Origin: Bacteroidales bacterium
GTDB taxonomy: Bacteria > Bacteroidota > Bacteroidia > Bacteroidales > Muribaculaceae
DNA length: 38,558 bases
Direction: 5' to 3'
NCBI GenBank assembly: GCA_020860445.1
Contig: JAJBUH010000166.1
Span: 1 to 38,558, forward strand
A model generated the notes under the pieces. That model worked only from the letters and a program-made list of their open reading frames with translations, was not told the origin of the DNA and searched no databases. Positions 1 to 8,054 of this stretch are shown here, one piece after another. How positions within the stretch are numbered: position 1 is the first letter of the stretch; each line of letters opens with the position of its first letter. Both the position numbers and the translations under genes were made by a program.

Positions 1-93
1 ATCCCCCCCGAGACAGCCACCCCAACCCCCCCGACCCCCCCCGCGCCCCCCTCTCCGGGGCCGAGCCCCGCACCTCGCGCCCCCGCCCGGGGG
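1..93. repeat. C-tract cluster with G-quadruplex potential downstream of xylA
   Basis: No gene is visible here. The plus strand carries C runs at 3-9 (7), 20-23 (4), 26-32 (7), 35-42 (8) and 46-51 (6), separated mostly by 2-3 bases. The minus strand, which is the coding strand of the xyl operon, therefore has four G runs of at least 4 with very short loops, a strong G-quadruplex pattern in the DNA and in the xylA 3' transcript. GC-rich inverted repeats follow at about 55-93. A role in transcript ending is inference. The window edge cuts the region. Confidence 0.55.
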
Positions 94-1410
94 TTAGACG
101 TACATGTTGACGATGGCTTCGTAGAGCTCTTGCTTGCCTGATGTCTGCTTGGGCTCGCCTACGGTCTTGGCGTAGTCGACCACGTCGGTGAGGGTGAGTT
201 TGCCTTCTTCAAACTCCTTGCCCTTGCCAGAATCGAACGAAGCGTAGCGCTCCTCGACCATCTTCTTGTAGGGGCTCTTCTCGAGGATGGCAGCGGCGCT
301 GAGCAGAGCGCGAGCCATGGCATCCATGCCAGCGATGTGGGCGATGAAGACGTCCTCGAGGTCGGTGCTGTTGCGGCGAGTCTTGGCGTCGAAGTTGGTG
401 CCGCCATTGCCGAGACCATCGTTGCGGATGATCTGCATCATAGCCTGGGTCAGCTCATAGTTGTCGATGGGGAACTGGTCAGTGTCCCAGCCATTCTGAT
501 AGTCGCCACGGTTGGCGTCGATGCTGCCGAGCATGTGGTTGTCAACCGCCACGCAGAGCTCGTGCTCAAAGGTGTGGCCAGCCAGAGTAGCGTGGTTAAC
601 CTCGATGTTGAGCTTGAAGTCCTTGTCGAGGTCGTGAGCCTTGAGGAAACCGATTACGGTCTCGCTGTCGACATCGTACTGGTGCTTTGAGGGCTCCATG
701 GGCTTGGGCTCGATCAGGAAAGTGCCAGTGAAACCTTGGCTGCGAGCATAGTCGCGAGCCAGGCGCAGCATCTGAGCCAGATGCTCCTTCTCACGCTTCT
801 GGTCGGTGTTGAGCAGGCTCATATAGCCTTCGCGACCGCCCCAGAACACATAGTTGCTTCCGCCGAGAGCCACAGTGGCGTCGATGGCATTCTTGATTTG
901 CACGGCAGCGCGAGCCACAACGTCGAAGTCGGGGTTGGTAGCGGCTCCATTCATGTAGCGCTTGTTGCCGAACACGTTGGCAGTGCCCCAGAGGTTCTTG
1001 ATACCGGTCTTGGCTTGCTTCTCCTTGATGTAAGCCACGATCTCGCGCATGCGAGCCTCGTATTCCTCGATTGTGCCGCCTTCGTCGACGAGGTCGACAT
1101 CGTGGAAGCAGAAGTATTCGATGCCCATCTTCTCCATGAACTCGAATCCGGCGTCAGCCTTGTCCTTGGCGCGCTGCAGTGGGTCAGCAGCTGCGTTCCA
1201 GGGGAAGGTCTTTGTGCCACCGCCGAACTGGTCGCCGCCCTCAGCGCAGAGGGTGTGCCACCAAGCCATGGCGAATTTGAACCAGTCTTTCATCTTTTTG
1301 CCGAGCACCACGCGGTCGGCGTCATAGTAGCGGTAAGCCAGAGGGTTGTAGCTGTCAGTGCCCTCAAATTTGATTTTCCCAATGCCAGGGAAGTACTCTT
1401 TTTGTGACAT
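94..1410 (-). CDS. xylA: xylose isomerase
   Basis: Cytoplasmic enzyme that interconverts D-xylose and D-xylulose, the first step of isomerase-type xylose use. The 438-residue product has the normal family length. Visible active-site elements are His103 in FCFHDVD, Glu234 in FLIEPKP, the metal ligands Glu270 and His273 in [12 protein letters not shown], Asp298 in SIDAN, and the later DTDQFP segment. I start at the ATG giving MSQKEYF. An upstream in-frame ATG at 1500 would add 30 residues encoded by the repeat-containing spacer and is unlikely. It is the last gene of the minus-strand xyl operon, 148 bp after xylB, and a G-rich tract follows its stop. Identity is very secure. Confidence 0.97.
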   Translation of the reverse strand: MSQKEYFPGIGKIKFEGTDSYNPLAYRYYDADRVVLGKKMKDWFKFAMAWWHTLCAEGGDQFGGGTKTFPWNAAADPLQRAKDKADAGFEFMEKMGIEYFCFHDVDLVDEGGTIEEYEARMREIVAYIKEKQAKTGIKNLWGTANVFGNKRYMNGAATNPDFDVVARAAVQIKNAIDATVALGGSNYVFWGGREGYMSLLNTDQKREKEHLAQMLRLARDYARSQGFTGTFLIEPKPMEPSKHQYDVDSETVIGFLKAHDLDKDFKLNIEVNHATLAGHTFEHELCVAVDNHMLGSIDANRGDYQNGWDTDQFPIDNYELTQAMMQIIRNDGLGNGGTNFDAKTRRNSTDLEDVFIAHIAGMDAMARALLSAAAILEKSPYKKMVEERYASFDSGKGKEFEEGKLTLTDVVDYAKTVGEPKQTSGKQELYEAIVNMYV

Positions 1411-1455
1411 GATAAATATGTTGGTTTTTAGGTTTTGGTTTTTGATTTTATTGCA

Positions 1456-1470
1456 CGCTGCGAAGCAGCG
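1456..1470. repeat. short GAA-loop hairpin
   Basis: A 6-bp perfect stem CGCTGC/GCAGCG closes a GAA loop and is followed by CGCCAC. Similar stem-GAA-stem units next to a GTGGC or GCCAC block occur at 26210-26224 and, with a larger loop, at 9140-9158. It lies in the xylB-xylA spacer. Function unknown. Confidence 0.45.
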
Positions 1471-1495
1471 CGCCACAGAACCGGGTATCGACCCA

Positions 1496-1586
1496 GCCAT
1501 ATCGGCGCCAGCCTATTGGCCAGAGGCCATATCGGCGATAGCCATATCGGCCAAGGGCCTATTGGCCCAGGGCCATATTGAGGTAT
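1496..1586. repeat. 15-bp tandem repeat spanning the xylB stop codon
   Basis: Six degenerate units start at 1496, 1511, 1526, 1541, 1557 and 1572. They alternate between GCCATATCGGC and GCCTATTGGCC cores, each core itself nearly palindromic. The last two units lie inside the 3' end of xylB, whose stop (1559-1561) is in the fifth. The array therefore runs from the coding end of xylB into the xylB-xylA spacer. Confidence 0.85.
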
Positions 1587-3046
1587 CTCTTCCAGCGGGC
1601 GTAGGCCTCGAGGTAGGGGGTGCGGTCAGCGGCGGGATGGATCTCCTCGATTACCTTGAGGGTGCCGAATGCTTCATTGTTGTCTTTGTAGATGCCAGCT
1701 CCCATGCCTGCGCCCTTGGCTGCGCCTACAGCGCCGTCGGTATCGACGAGCTGGATGGTAGCGCCAGAAACGCTGGCGAGGGTATCGCGGAAGATGGGGC
1801 TGAGGAACATATTGGCGTGGCCAGCATGGATAGTTTCAATCTTCATGCCGATGCTCTCCATAATCTCCATGCCGTAGTAGAATGAGAACACGATGCCCTC
1901 CTGAGCGGCGCGCAGCAGATGGTGGCGATTGTGGATGTTGAAGTTGATGCCGTGGAATGAGCAACCGATTTGGCGATTCTCAAGCACGCGCTCTGCGCCG
2001 TTGCCGAAAGGCAGGATCGACACGCCAGCGCTGCCAATAGGGGCCTGGGCGGCGAGTTCGTTCATCTCAGCATAGCTGATGCCCTCGGGAGCCACGTTGC
2101 GCTTCATCCACGAGTTGAGGATGCCAGTGCCGCTGATGCAGGTCATTACGCCGATGCGGGTAAGGTCGGCGCTGTGGTTGACATGAGCGAAATTGTTAAC
2201 GCGCGAGCGAGGGTCATAGTCGACAGTGCCGTTGATGCCGTACACCACGCCCGATGTGCCAGCCGTTGAGGCTACCTCGCCGGGATTGAACACGTTGAGC
2301 GACAACGCATTGTTGGGTTGGTCGCCGGCGCGGTAGGTCACCGGAGTGCCCGGCTCGAGGCCCAGCTCCTTGGCAGCCTCGGGGGTGAGGCGACCTTGCT
2401 CACAGAATGTGGTCTTGACTTCGGGCAGGATTGAGCGGTCATAGCCGAAATAATCCATCAGGAAACCAGCAGGGGCATTCTCCTTGAAATCCCATAGCAT
2501 ATACTCAGACAGGCCCTCGGGATTGGTGCACAGTTCGCCAGTGAGGCGCCAAGCGATGTAGTCGCCGGGCAACATAATCTTGTCAATCTTATCAAACAGG
2601 GCTGGTTCGTGCTCCTTGACCCAAGCGAGCTTGGTAGCGGTGAAGTTGCCCGGCTGGTTGAGCAAGTGGCTGAGGCATTTCTCTTCGCCGATTTCGCGCA
2701 GAGCCTTCTCGCCGTAGGGCACACCGCGAGAGTCGCACCAGATGATGGCATCGCGCAGCACTCGGCCCTCCTTGTCGACGGCTACCAAGCCGTGCATCTG
2801 ATAGCTGATGCCGATGGCCTTGATGTCGGCGGGATTGACGTGCGATTTCTCGAGTATCGACTTGGTAGCCATCTTGAGGTATAGCCACCAGTTGTCGGGA
2901 TTTTGTTCGGCCCAGCCGTCCTTGAGGGCTTTGATTGGGGCCTCGGTCTTGGGGTAGAAGTCAGAGGCAACGCAAGCGCCAGTCTCGGCATCTACCAGAG
3001 CAGCCTTGACCGAAGAGCTGCCTATGTCGTAACCTAATAGATACAT
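1559..3046 (-). CDS. xylB: xylulokinase
   Basis: FGGY-family sugar kinase that phosphorylates D-xylulose to xylulose 5-phosphate for the pentose phosphate pathway. The 495-residue product has both actin-like halves. The N-terminal phosphate-binding segment YDIGSSSVKAALVD is at residues 5-18, and the glycine-rich GEVASTAGTSGVVYG segment lies near the middle. Its place directly before xylA supports xylulose as substrate rather than another polyol. The ATG at 3046 is the only sensible start. The last residues (NMALGQ) and the stop are written by a 15-bp tandem repeat that continues into the spacer. It is transcribed with the GH43 gene upstream, from which a 142-bp repeat-filled spacer separates it. 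Confidence 0.96.
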   Translation of the reverse strand: MYLLGYDIGSSSVKAALVDAETGACVASDFYPKTEAPIKALKDGWAEQNPDNWWLYLKMATKSILEKSHVNPADIKAIGISYQMHGLVAVDKEGRVLRDAIIWCDSRGVPYGEKALREIGEEKCLSHLLNQPGNFTATKLAWVKEHEPALFDKIDKIMLPGDYIAWRLTGELCTNPEGLSEYMLWDFKENAPAGFLMDYFGYDRSILPEVKTTFCEQGRLTPEAAKELGLEPGTPVTYRAGDQPNNALSLNVFNPGEVASTAGTSGVVYGINGTVDYDPRSRVNNFAHVNHSADLTRIGVMTCISGTGILNSWMKRNVAPEGISYAEMNELAAQAPIGSAGVSILPFGNGAERVLENRQIGCSFHGINFNIHNRHHLLRAAQEGIVFSFYYGMEIMESIGMKIETIHAGHANMFLSPIFRDTLASVSGATIQLVDTDGAVGAAKGAGMGAGIYKDNNEAFGTLKVIEEIHPAADRTPYLEAYARWKRYLNMALGQ

Positions 3047-3054
3047 ATACTAAG

Positions 3055-3150
3055 AATGAAAAATTAAAAATTAAAAATGAAGAATGAAGAATGAAAAGTG
3101 AAAAATGAAGAATGAATAATGAAAAATGAATAATGAATAATGAGAATTGA
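3055..3150. repeat. 7-bp-period repeat tract (ATGAAAA type), left arm of an inverted repeat
   Basis: The xylB-GH43 spacer is almost entirely degenerate heptamers of the form ATGAAAA, ATGAAGA and ATGAATA. The stretch 3090-3116 is the exact reverse complement of 3181-3207, a 27-bp perfect inverted repeat with a 64-nt loop. The right arm runs into the 3' end of the GH43 gene. No promoter or gene is seen. Confidence 0.85.
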
Positions 3151-3188
3151 ACCCGGATTTGGTGTATTCAATGAGTATTTTTCATTCT

Positions 3189-4175
3189 TCATTTTTCACT
3201 TTTCATTTTCCCCTCGATGGTGAGGATGCGGCCATCGGAGTCGAACTCCAGCTCGGTGACTTTGAGCGAGCGCAGCCAGGTCTTGCCGCCGGAGGGGATG
3301 CAGTCGTGGAAGAAGATGTAGTGCTTGCCGCGATACTCGACGATGGCGAGGTGGGTGGTCCAGCCCTCGACAGGGGTCATTATCTGGCCTTGGTAGGTGA
3401 ATGGGCCGTAGGGATTGTCGCCGATAGCGTAGCAAAGCAGATGAGTGTCGCCAGTTGAGTAGCAGAAATAATATTTGCCTTGGTATTTGATCATCCATGA
3501 GGCCTCAAAGAATCGACGCTCGGCATCGCCAGCCTTGAGCGGTTCGCCAGTGGCAGGGTCGAGGATGATGACAGGCCTGGGCTCTTCGGCAAGCTGCAGC
3601 ATATCCTTGCTGAGCTTGACCACGCGGCCCGGCAGAGCCGGAGCCTCGTCAGGCTCGAGATGAGGCTCTTCAATCATCTTGTTGTCGCGATAGCGTTGGA
3701 GCTGGCCGCCCCACAGGCCCCCAAAATACATGTAATAATCGTCGCCATCCTTGAATACAGCCGGGTCAATCGAGTAGCTGCCGCGCATTGGGTCGGGCAG
3801 GGGGATGAACGGCCCAGCGGGATTGTCGGCGATAGCTACGCCGATGCGGAAGATGTCGTTTTTGTCCTTCAGCGGGAAATACATGTAGTATTTGCCGTCT
3901 TTCTCGGCCACGTCGCAATCCCACAGCTGGCGCCCAGCCCATGGGATATCGTCGATATCGAGCACTTTGCCATGGTCAATCACCTCGCCGTGCATAGGGT
4001 CGTCGGTCGAGAACACATGGTAGTCGCGCATGCGGAAGTGGTTGCCATCGTCTTTAAAGACGGCACCCGTCTCAATGTCGTGTGAGGGATAGATGAAGAT
4101 GCGGTCCTGAAACACATGCACAGCAGGGTCGGCCATGAAATCGTCAGGTACAAGATAGCGCATTTCTTTTTCCAT
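3189..4175 (-). CDS. glycoside hydrolase family 43 (beta-xylosidase or arabinofuranosidase)
   Basis: Five-bladed beta-propeller hydrolase of 328 residues, expected to act on xylo-oligosaccharides or arabinose side chains. GH43 catalytic elements are visible: the general-base Asp in ADPAVHVF (Asp16), the second Asp in SIDPAVFKDGDDYYMYFGG, and the acid Glu in RFFEASWMIKYQGKYYF. No signal peptide is seen, so it is probably cytoplasmic and works on imported oligosaccharides. It lies between the GH10 xylanase gene and xylB in one operon. The protein ends in KMKSEK because its stop lies inside a heptamer repeat tract. Start at the ATG at 4175; an internal Met5 is a possible alternative. The choice between xylosidase and arabinofuranosidase cannot be made from sequence alone. 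Confidence 0.9.
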   Translation of the reverse strand: MEKEMRYLVPDDFMADPAVHVFQDRIFIYPSHDIETGAVFKDDGNHFRMRDYHVFSTDDPMHGEVIDHGKVLDIDDIPWAGRQLWDCDVAEKDGKYYMYFPLKDKNDIFRIGVAIADNPAGPFIPLPDPMRGSYSIDPAVFKDGDDYYMYFGGLWGGQLQRYRDNKMIEEPHLEPDEAPALPGRVVKLSKDMLQLAEEPRPVIILDPATGEPLKAGDAERRFFEASWMIKYQGKYYFCYSTGDTHLLCYAIGDNPYGPFTYQGQIMTPVEGWTTHLAIVEYRGKHYIFFHDCIPSGGKTWLRSLKVTELEFDSDGRILTIEGKMKSEK

Positions 4176-4261
4176 AGATAAAAAGTTGATGATCTAAAAT
4201 ATGACTTGTTGGAAACCTCAAAGTTTAATTTGTGCAATTATTTTGGTGTCGGATTTCTCCG

Positions 4262-5401
4262 TTAGTTTTTGATTTGATTTTTGAGTCGCTCGACCAGAAA
4301 ATCCTTCATCTGGTATTGGCGGTCAAAGAGCAGTGGGTATTCGCGGCGCCCGGCCATAGGCCAGTCATTCTTCCACGAGTCGCCGTCGGTGACCCCCCAG
4401 GCGTTGACGCGGCTCACCACGTCGCTGTGGGCTACGATGATGTCCCACACCTGTCCCATGCGTTGATTCCACTCAGCGGCCACCTCGGTTGGCAAAGCCT
4501 CGGGGTAGGGGTTTAGTTGAGCCTCGAAATCGACAGTCTCGCTGATGTTGGCTGACTGGTGTATGGTGGGCAGGGCGCTCATGTCCCACTCGGTTACCAT
4601 CACCTGGCAGCCAGTGGCTCCAAATTTCTCAAGCGACTGCTCAAAGCGGGCAAAGTCGGGGTAGTCCATGCCCATGTGGCCCTGCATGCCTATGGCATCG
4701 ATGCGCAGTCCGCGCTCTTTCAGGTCGTTGACAATAGCCACGTAGCGATCGGCCTTGGCCTCAGAATCCATGCCGTAATCGTTGATGTATAGCTCGGCAT
4801 CGGGGTCGGCCTGATGGGCGAGCTCGAAAGCGTAGGGGATGTATTCCTCGCCAAGGATTTCGTAGAATGGGCTGCGGCGATAAGAGCCGTCGCCCTCGAT
4901 AGCCTCGTTGACCACATCCCAGCCCTGTACGCGGCCCTTGTAACGGCCCACCACATCGGCGATGTAGGTGGCCATGCGAGCCTTGAGGGTGTCGGCGCTG
5001 ACATAGCGGCCCTGGGCATCGTAGGCGAACCATGGAGCCAGCTGGCTATGCCACACCAAGCAGTGACCAACGATAAACATTCCGTTGCGCTCGCCCCAGT
5101 CGACAAATGCATCGGCTGGCTCCCAATCATATACCCCCTGCGCGGGATTGATCTTCTCCGACTTCATCACGTTCTCAGCCACGATGGTATTGAATTGGGC
5201 CTTGACCAGAGCGGCGCCGAGCGAATCGCCACCCGAGATGAGACGGTCGTTGACAGCGCAGCCAATCAAGAAATTGTCGGCATACGCCTCCTTGAGAGTT
5301 GGGAGAGCCTCGGTGGCCTCGGCTCGCGAGCAAGAGGCCACCACCCCCATAACTGCTGCCGCAGCGGCAGCCACCAATATATAGAAATTAGAAACCTTCA
5401 T
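4262..5401 (-). CDS. endo-1,4-beta-xylanase, GH10, lipoprotein
   Basis: GH10 endoxylanase that cleaves internal xylan bonds. The 379-residue protein begins with a hydrophobic signal (residues 6-22) and a lipobox VASC with Cys24, so it should be membrane-anchored. The typical GH10 segment GHCLVWHSQ is at 112-120. The acid/base Glu166 is in WDVVNEA and the nucleophile Glu271 in VMVTEWD (the family usually shows TELD here). It is one catalytic domain with no carbohydrate-binding module. It is the second gene of the xyl operon, after the symporter, with GH43 following after 86 bp. Together these match the compact GH10-GH43-symporter xylan loci known from Prevotella and Bacteroides. No SusC/SusD pair is present in the window. 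Confidence 0.96.
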   Translation of the reverse strand: MKVSNFYILVAAAAAAVMGVVASCSRAEATEALPTLKEAYADNFLIGCAVNDRLISGGDSLGAALVKAQFNTIVAENVMKSEKINPAQGVYDWEPADAFVDWGERNGMFIVGHCLVWHSQLAPWFAYDAQGRYVSADTLKARMATYIADVVGRYKGRVQGWDVVNEAIEGDGSYRRSPFYEILGEEYIPYAFELAHQADPDAELYINDYGMDSEAKADRYVAIVNDLKERGLRIDAIGMQGHMGMDYPDFARFEQSLEKFGATGCQVMVTEWDMSALPTIHQSANISETVDFEAQLNPYPEALPTEVAAEWNQRMGQVWDIIVAHSDVVSRVNAWGVTDGDSWKNDWPMAGRREYPLLFDRQYQMKDFLVERLKNQIKN

Positions 5402-5428
5402 GAAATGAAAAATGAAAAATGAAAAATA
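5402..5428. repeat. short ATGAAAA heptamer tract
   Basis: Three to four copies of the 7-bp unit ATGAAAA sit directly before the GH10 start codon (upstream in the minus-strand sense). It is the same repeat type as at 3055-3150, 9200-9224, 9287-9319 and 35206-35310. Confidence 0.75.
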
Positions 5429-5453
5429 CTATGCGTCAGCCTAACTTATCACT

Positions 5454-5497
5454 TATAGTTTATACCTTATCCTTATATAGTTTATACTTTATCCTTA
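5454..5497. repeat. 22-bp tandem duplication overlapping the symporter stop codon
   Basis: Two adjoining 22-bp units, 5454-5475 and 5476-5497, differ at one base (C/T). The symporter stop codon (5495-5497) lies in the second unit. The reverse complement, extended to about 5441, matches the ATAAGGT-type tracts at 26157-26187 and 33697-33729, so this is a dispersed family. Confidence 0.8.
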
Positions 5498-6958
5498 ACT
5501 CTTGTGGCGCTTCTCGATTTCGCGATTGATGCGATCGATGACTTCATCGGTGAGCTCATAGCGCGAGATGAACCACATAGCCAGAGCGAGGAGCATAGCC
5601 GGTATCACAGCCACGAGCCAGAGGATACCCTCCTGGGCCATAGCGGTCTGTTGAAGCAGCTCGCGGTTGAATCCTACCCATGCCAGCACTGCGCCCGGCA
5701 CCACGCCGCCAAGAGCCATACCGGCCTTGTAGAAAATGCCGGTCAGAGCGTTGACGATGCCCGAAATGCGTCGACCGGTGGTGTATTCGCCGTAGCTGAT
5801 TACCTCAGGTACCAGAGCCCACATATAACCTGTAGCTACGATCACGCCAGTCGATTTGATGAACTGGGCTATAAATACCAGCCACATCTGGGCTGAGAAT
5901 GGTCCCACCTCGGTGGCGCTCAGATTGCCCATCTTTGACACGCCATACAGGATGGCCATGCCCACAATGGCGATGCAGAGGAAGGAATAGAACATGCCCT
6001 TCTTGCCAATCCGCTGCTTGATCATCGGTATCATCGGCATGAAGATGAAGGCTGGCACTGAGCCCAGGCCCATGAATATCGACAACTCGGCATCGGTGCC
6101 GTTGAGGTTGTATTGCATATAGTAGGCGCCGGCGGCATTGCCCACGCTCATCATCGCAAAGGCAGTGATGAAGAAGAATGCCAGCACTCTCAGCGGACGA
6201 TTATGCACAAACTCCATCCACAAGTCTGAGACTTTGACATTGGCTGTCTCCTTCTTGTCCATCACCACGCGCTCGCGGCATTGGCTGAAGCAGAACACCA
6301 ACATGGCCAGTCCCACCAGGCCGTAGATAGTCATCGTGGTGAGCCAAGCTGACGGCTGGGTCGACATGGCTCCCTCCTCACTCGGGTTAAACAGGCGCAA
6401 CACGATTGGAATGCCCATGCCCACGGCCAGACCGCCAAGATTTGCCATAAACATGCGGGTGCTGGTGAGGATGGTGATTTCCTGGGTGTCGCGTGTCATC
6501 GAAGCGTTGAGGGCGCCGTAAGGCACATTCACCACCGTGTAACACATCGACAGGCCCACATAAGTAATAAAGGCGTAGAGGAGCGAACCCGAGAAACCGG
6601 TCCAGAAGCAGAGGATGGCAAAGCCAGTGAGAGGCACGCCAGCCAGAATCAGGTAGCTGCGGTATTTGCCCCAGCGAGGGTCATGCTTGTCGACATAGGT
6701 GCCTACCAGCGGATCCCAAATCACATCGACGATGCGCACAATCAGGAACATCACTGCTGCTACGCCCGGGTCGAGGCCATACACATTAGTATAGAAGAAC
6801 AGCAAGTACATGCTCACTGTCTGGTATATAAGATTTTGAGCCAAGTCGCCAGCGCCAAAGCCTATGCGCTGCAGCCAAGACAGCTTGTAGAAGCCGCTGG
6901 CCGTCGTGGTCCGGGTGGTCGATTGAGCAGTGCTCACTGCAATGCGTTCAGTATCCAT
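5495..6958 (-). CDS. GPH-family sugar:cation symporter (xyloside/xylo-oligosaccharide type)
   Basis: Twelve-helix inner-membrane transporter of the glycoside-pentoside-hexuronide family. The diagnostic segment DPLVGTYVDKHDPRWGKY follows helix 2. It probably imports xylose or xylo-oligosaccharides with a cation. I take the ATG at 6958 (487 residues, MDTERIAVS). The frame stays open to 7021, but the codon there is TTG, not ATG. It is the first gene of the operon and is followed by the GH10 gene after 93 bp of repeats. Substrate is inferred only from the neighbours. No HTCS or AraC-type regulator is in the window, so how the operon senses xylan is not visible. Confidence 0.9.
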   Translation of the reverse strand: MDTERIAVSTAQSTTRTTTASGFYKLSWLQRIGFGAGDLAQNLIYQTVSMYLLFFYTNVYGLDPGVAAVMFLIVRIVDVIWDPLVGTYVDKHDPRWGKYRSYLILAGVPLTGFAILCFWTGFSGSLLYAFITYVGLSMCYTVVNVPYGALNASMTRDTQEITILTSTRMFMANLGGLAVGMGIPIVLRLFNPSEEGAMSTQPSAWLTTMTIYGLVGLAMLVFCFSQCRERVVMDKKETANVKVSDLWMEFVHNRPLRVLAFFFITAFAMMSVGNAAGAYYMQYNLNGTDAELSIFMGLGSVPAFIFMPMIPMIKQRIGKKGMFYSFLCIAIVGMAILYGVSKMGNLSATEVGPFSAQMWLVFIAQFIKSTGVIVATGYMWALVPEVISYGEYTTGRRISGIVNALTGIFYKAGMALGGVVPGAVLAWVGFNRELLQQTAMAQEGILWLVAVIPAMLLALAMWFISRYELTDEVIDRINREIEKRHKS

Positions 6959-7054
6959 GGTGTAGGATTTGGAACTTTGTTGGGTTGAGGCAGAGTTATG
7001 GGTTAGGTTTACGGGTGCCAATACTGGGGCTCAGGGGCCTCAGATTTGACACCA

Positions 7055-7062
7055 CAAAGTTA
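7055..7062 (-). promoter_or_regulatory. probable -7 element of the xylan operon
   Basis: The minus strand reads TAACTTTG, an exact match to the Bacteroidota TAnnTTTG -7 consensus, about 97 bp before the symporter ATG. No clear TTTG -33 element is seen at the usual distance, so activation by a regulator would be needed if this is the real promoter. Confidence 0.45.
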
Positions 7063-7276
7063 CGACATTTTATGCAGAAAAGACTTATCTTATGTTACAC
7101 AAGTTTTATTAAAAAGTCTGACAAGGGGTGCAAAATGTAATATTTATACCCTTAAATGTTACATCGATGGTTTTTAACACACAGTTACCCCTATTTTGCT
7201 CAACATTACCCCTCGGTCGGGTGTTTCTTATTATGAAATTCGAACAATACTCATAACCCTTAAACATCTATATACA

Positions 7277-7867
7277 ATGTCAGCATCAGAAAAATCAATC
7301 CGTGGCACTCGCACCGAAAAAAACATTCTCGCTGCCTACCTGAGCGAGTCTTCGGCCTATACGCGCTACACCTTCTTTGCCCAGCAGGCTGTGAAGGAGA
7401 GCTATTATCCGGTACAGGAGATCTTCAACGCCACGGCTCAGAACGAGCTTCATCACGCCAAGGTATTCTTCAGAATGCTGCAAGGCGGACAAGTAGAGGT
7501 GCCTATCGAGACTGATGCCGGAGTGATCGGCGACACGGCCTACAACCTGGGCATCGCTGTCGAAGAAGAACAGACTGAGGGAGTGGACCAATACACCGCA
7601 GCAGCCGCTGTGGCTACCGAGGAGGGCTTCCCCGAGATTGCCTCGCATTTCACGGCCATCGCCTCGATCGAGGCGCGCCACAAAAAGCGCTTCCAGAAGT
7701 ATCTGGACATGGTCAAGAATGGCACTCTGTGGAAACGCGCCGAGCCAGTGACCTGGCAGTGCCTCGTATGCGGATATCAGTACGTAGGCACCGAGCCGCC
7801 AAAGGTGTGCCCGGCCTGCGACCATCCCTACCAGCATTACATCGCCCTGGGCGATGATCTAATCTAA
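7277..7867 (+). CDS. rbr: rubrerythrin
   Basis: Cytoplasmic peroxide reductase of anaerobes that uses a diiron site plus a rubredoxin iron to detoxify hydrogen peroxide. The 196-residue protein has a ferritin-like four-helix domain (Glu24 in SESSAYTRY, the NELHHAK helix at 56-62, and a second Glu/His helix SIEARHKKRF). A C-terminal rubredoxin domain follows, with CLVCGY and CPACDHP. Length and order match classical rubrerythrin. I start at the ATG at 7277; the upstream open frame begins with TTG and adds no conserved sequence. It is a single-gene unit divergent from the xyl operon and ends at a strong hairpin. Confidence 0.97.
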   Translation: MSASEKSIRGTRTEKNILAAYLSESSAYTRYTFFAQQAVKESYYPVQEIFNATAQNELHHAKVFFRMLQGGQVEVPIETDAGVIGDTAYNLGIAVEEEQTEGVDQYTAAAAVATEEGFPEIASHFTAIASIEARHKKRFQKYLDMVKNGTLWKRAEPVTWQCLVCGYQYVGTEPPKVCPACDHPYQHYIALGDDLI

Positions 7868-7893
7868 TAAGTATAGAAACACGCATCCATAAT

Positions 7894-7922
7894 AAAAGCC
7901 GCCACGCGAAGTGACGGCTTTT
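7894..7922 (+). terminator. rubrerythrin terminator
   Basis: The stem AAAAGCCG/CGGCTTTT continues, after one mismatch, into CAC/GTG around a GCGAA loop and ends in TTTT. It lies 26 bp after the rbr stop. Confidence 0.85.
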
Positions 7923-7927
7923 CTTGT

Positions 7928-8053
7928 GAATGCACAATTCACAATTCACAATTCACAATGCACAATTCACAATTCACAATTCACAATTCACAATGCGCTG
8001 GACGTGAATTGTGAATTGTGCATTGTGAATTGTCAATTATGAATTGTCAATGG
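7928..8053. repeat. CACAATT heptamer tract with a 30-bp perfect inverted repeat
   Basis: About nine tandem heptamers of CACAATT type are followed, after a short non-repeat core, by the same heptamers inverted. The segments 7948-7977 and 8004-8033 are exact reverse complements over 30 bp, including the variant ATGC unit, with a 26-nt loop. The tract fills the space between the convergent rbr and ilvC genes and stops one base before the ilvC stop codon. Confidence 0.92.
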
Positions 8054-8054
8054 C

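Noticed and set aside
736-1407. 223-codon plus-strand frame opposite xylA
   Set aside because: Antisense shadow of xylose isomerase with no recognisable domain.
6959-7021. Longer start for the GPH symporter
   Set aside because: The codon at 7021 is TTG, the added 21 residues are not membrane-protein-like, and an ATG is present at 6958.
7928-8053. Possible CRISPR array in the CACAATT tract and other heptamer tracts
   Set aside because: The units are 7 bp with no unique spacers between them, and there are no cas genes.
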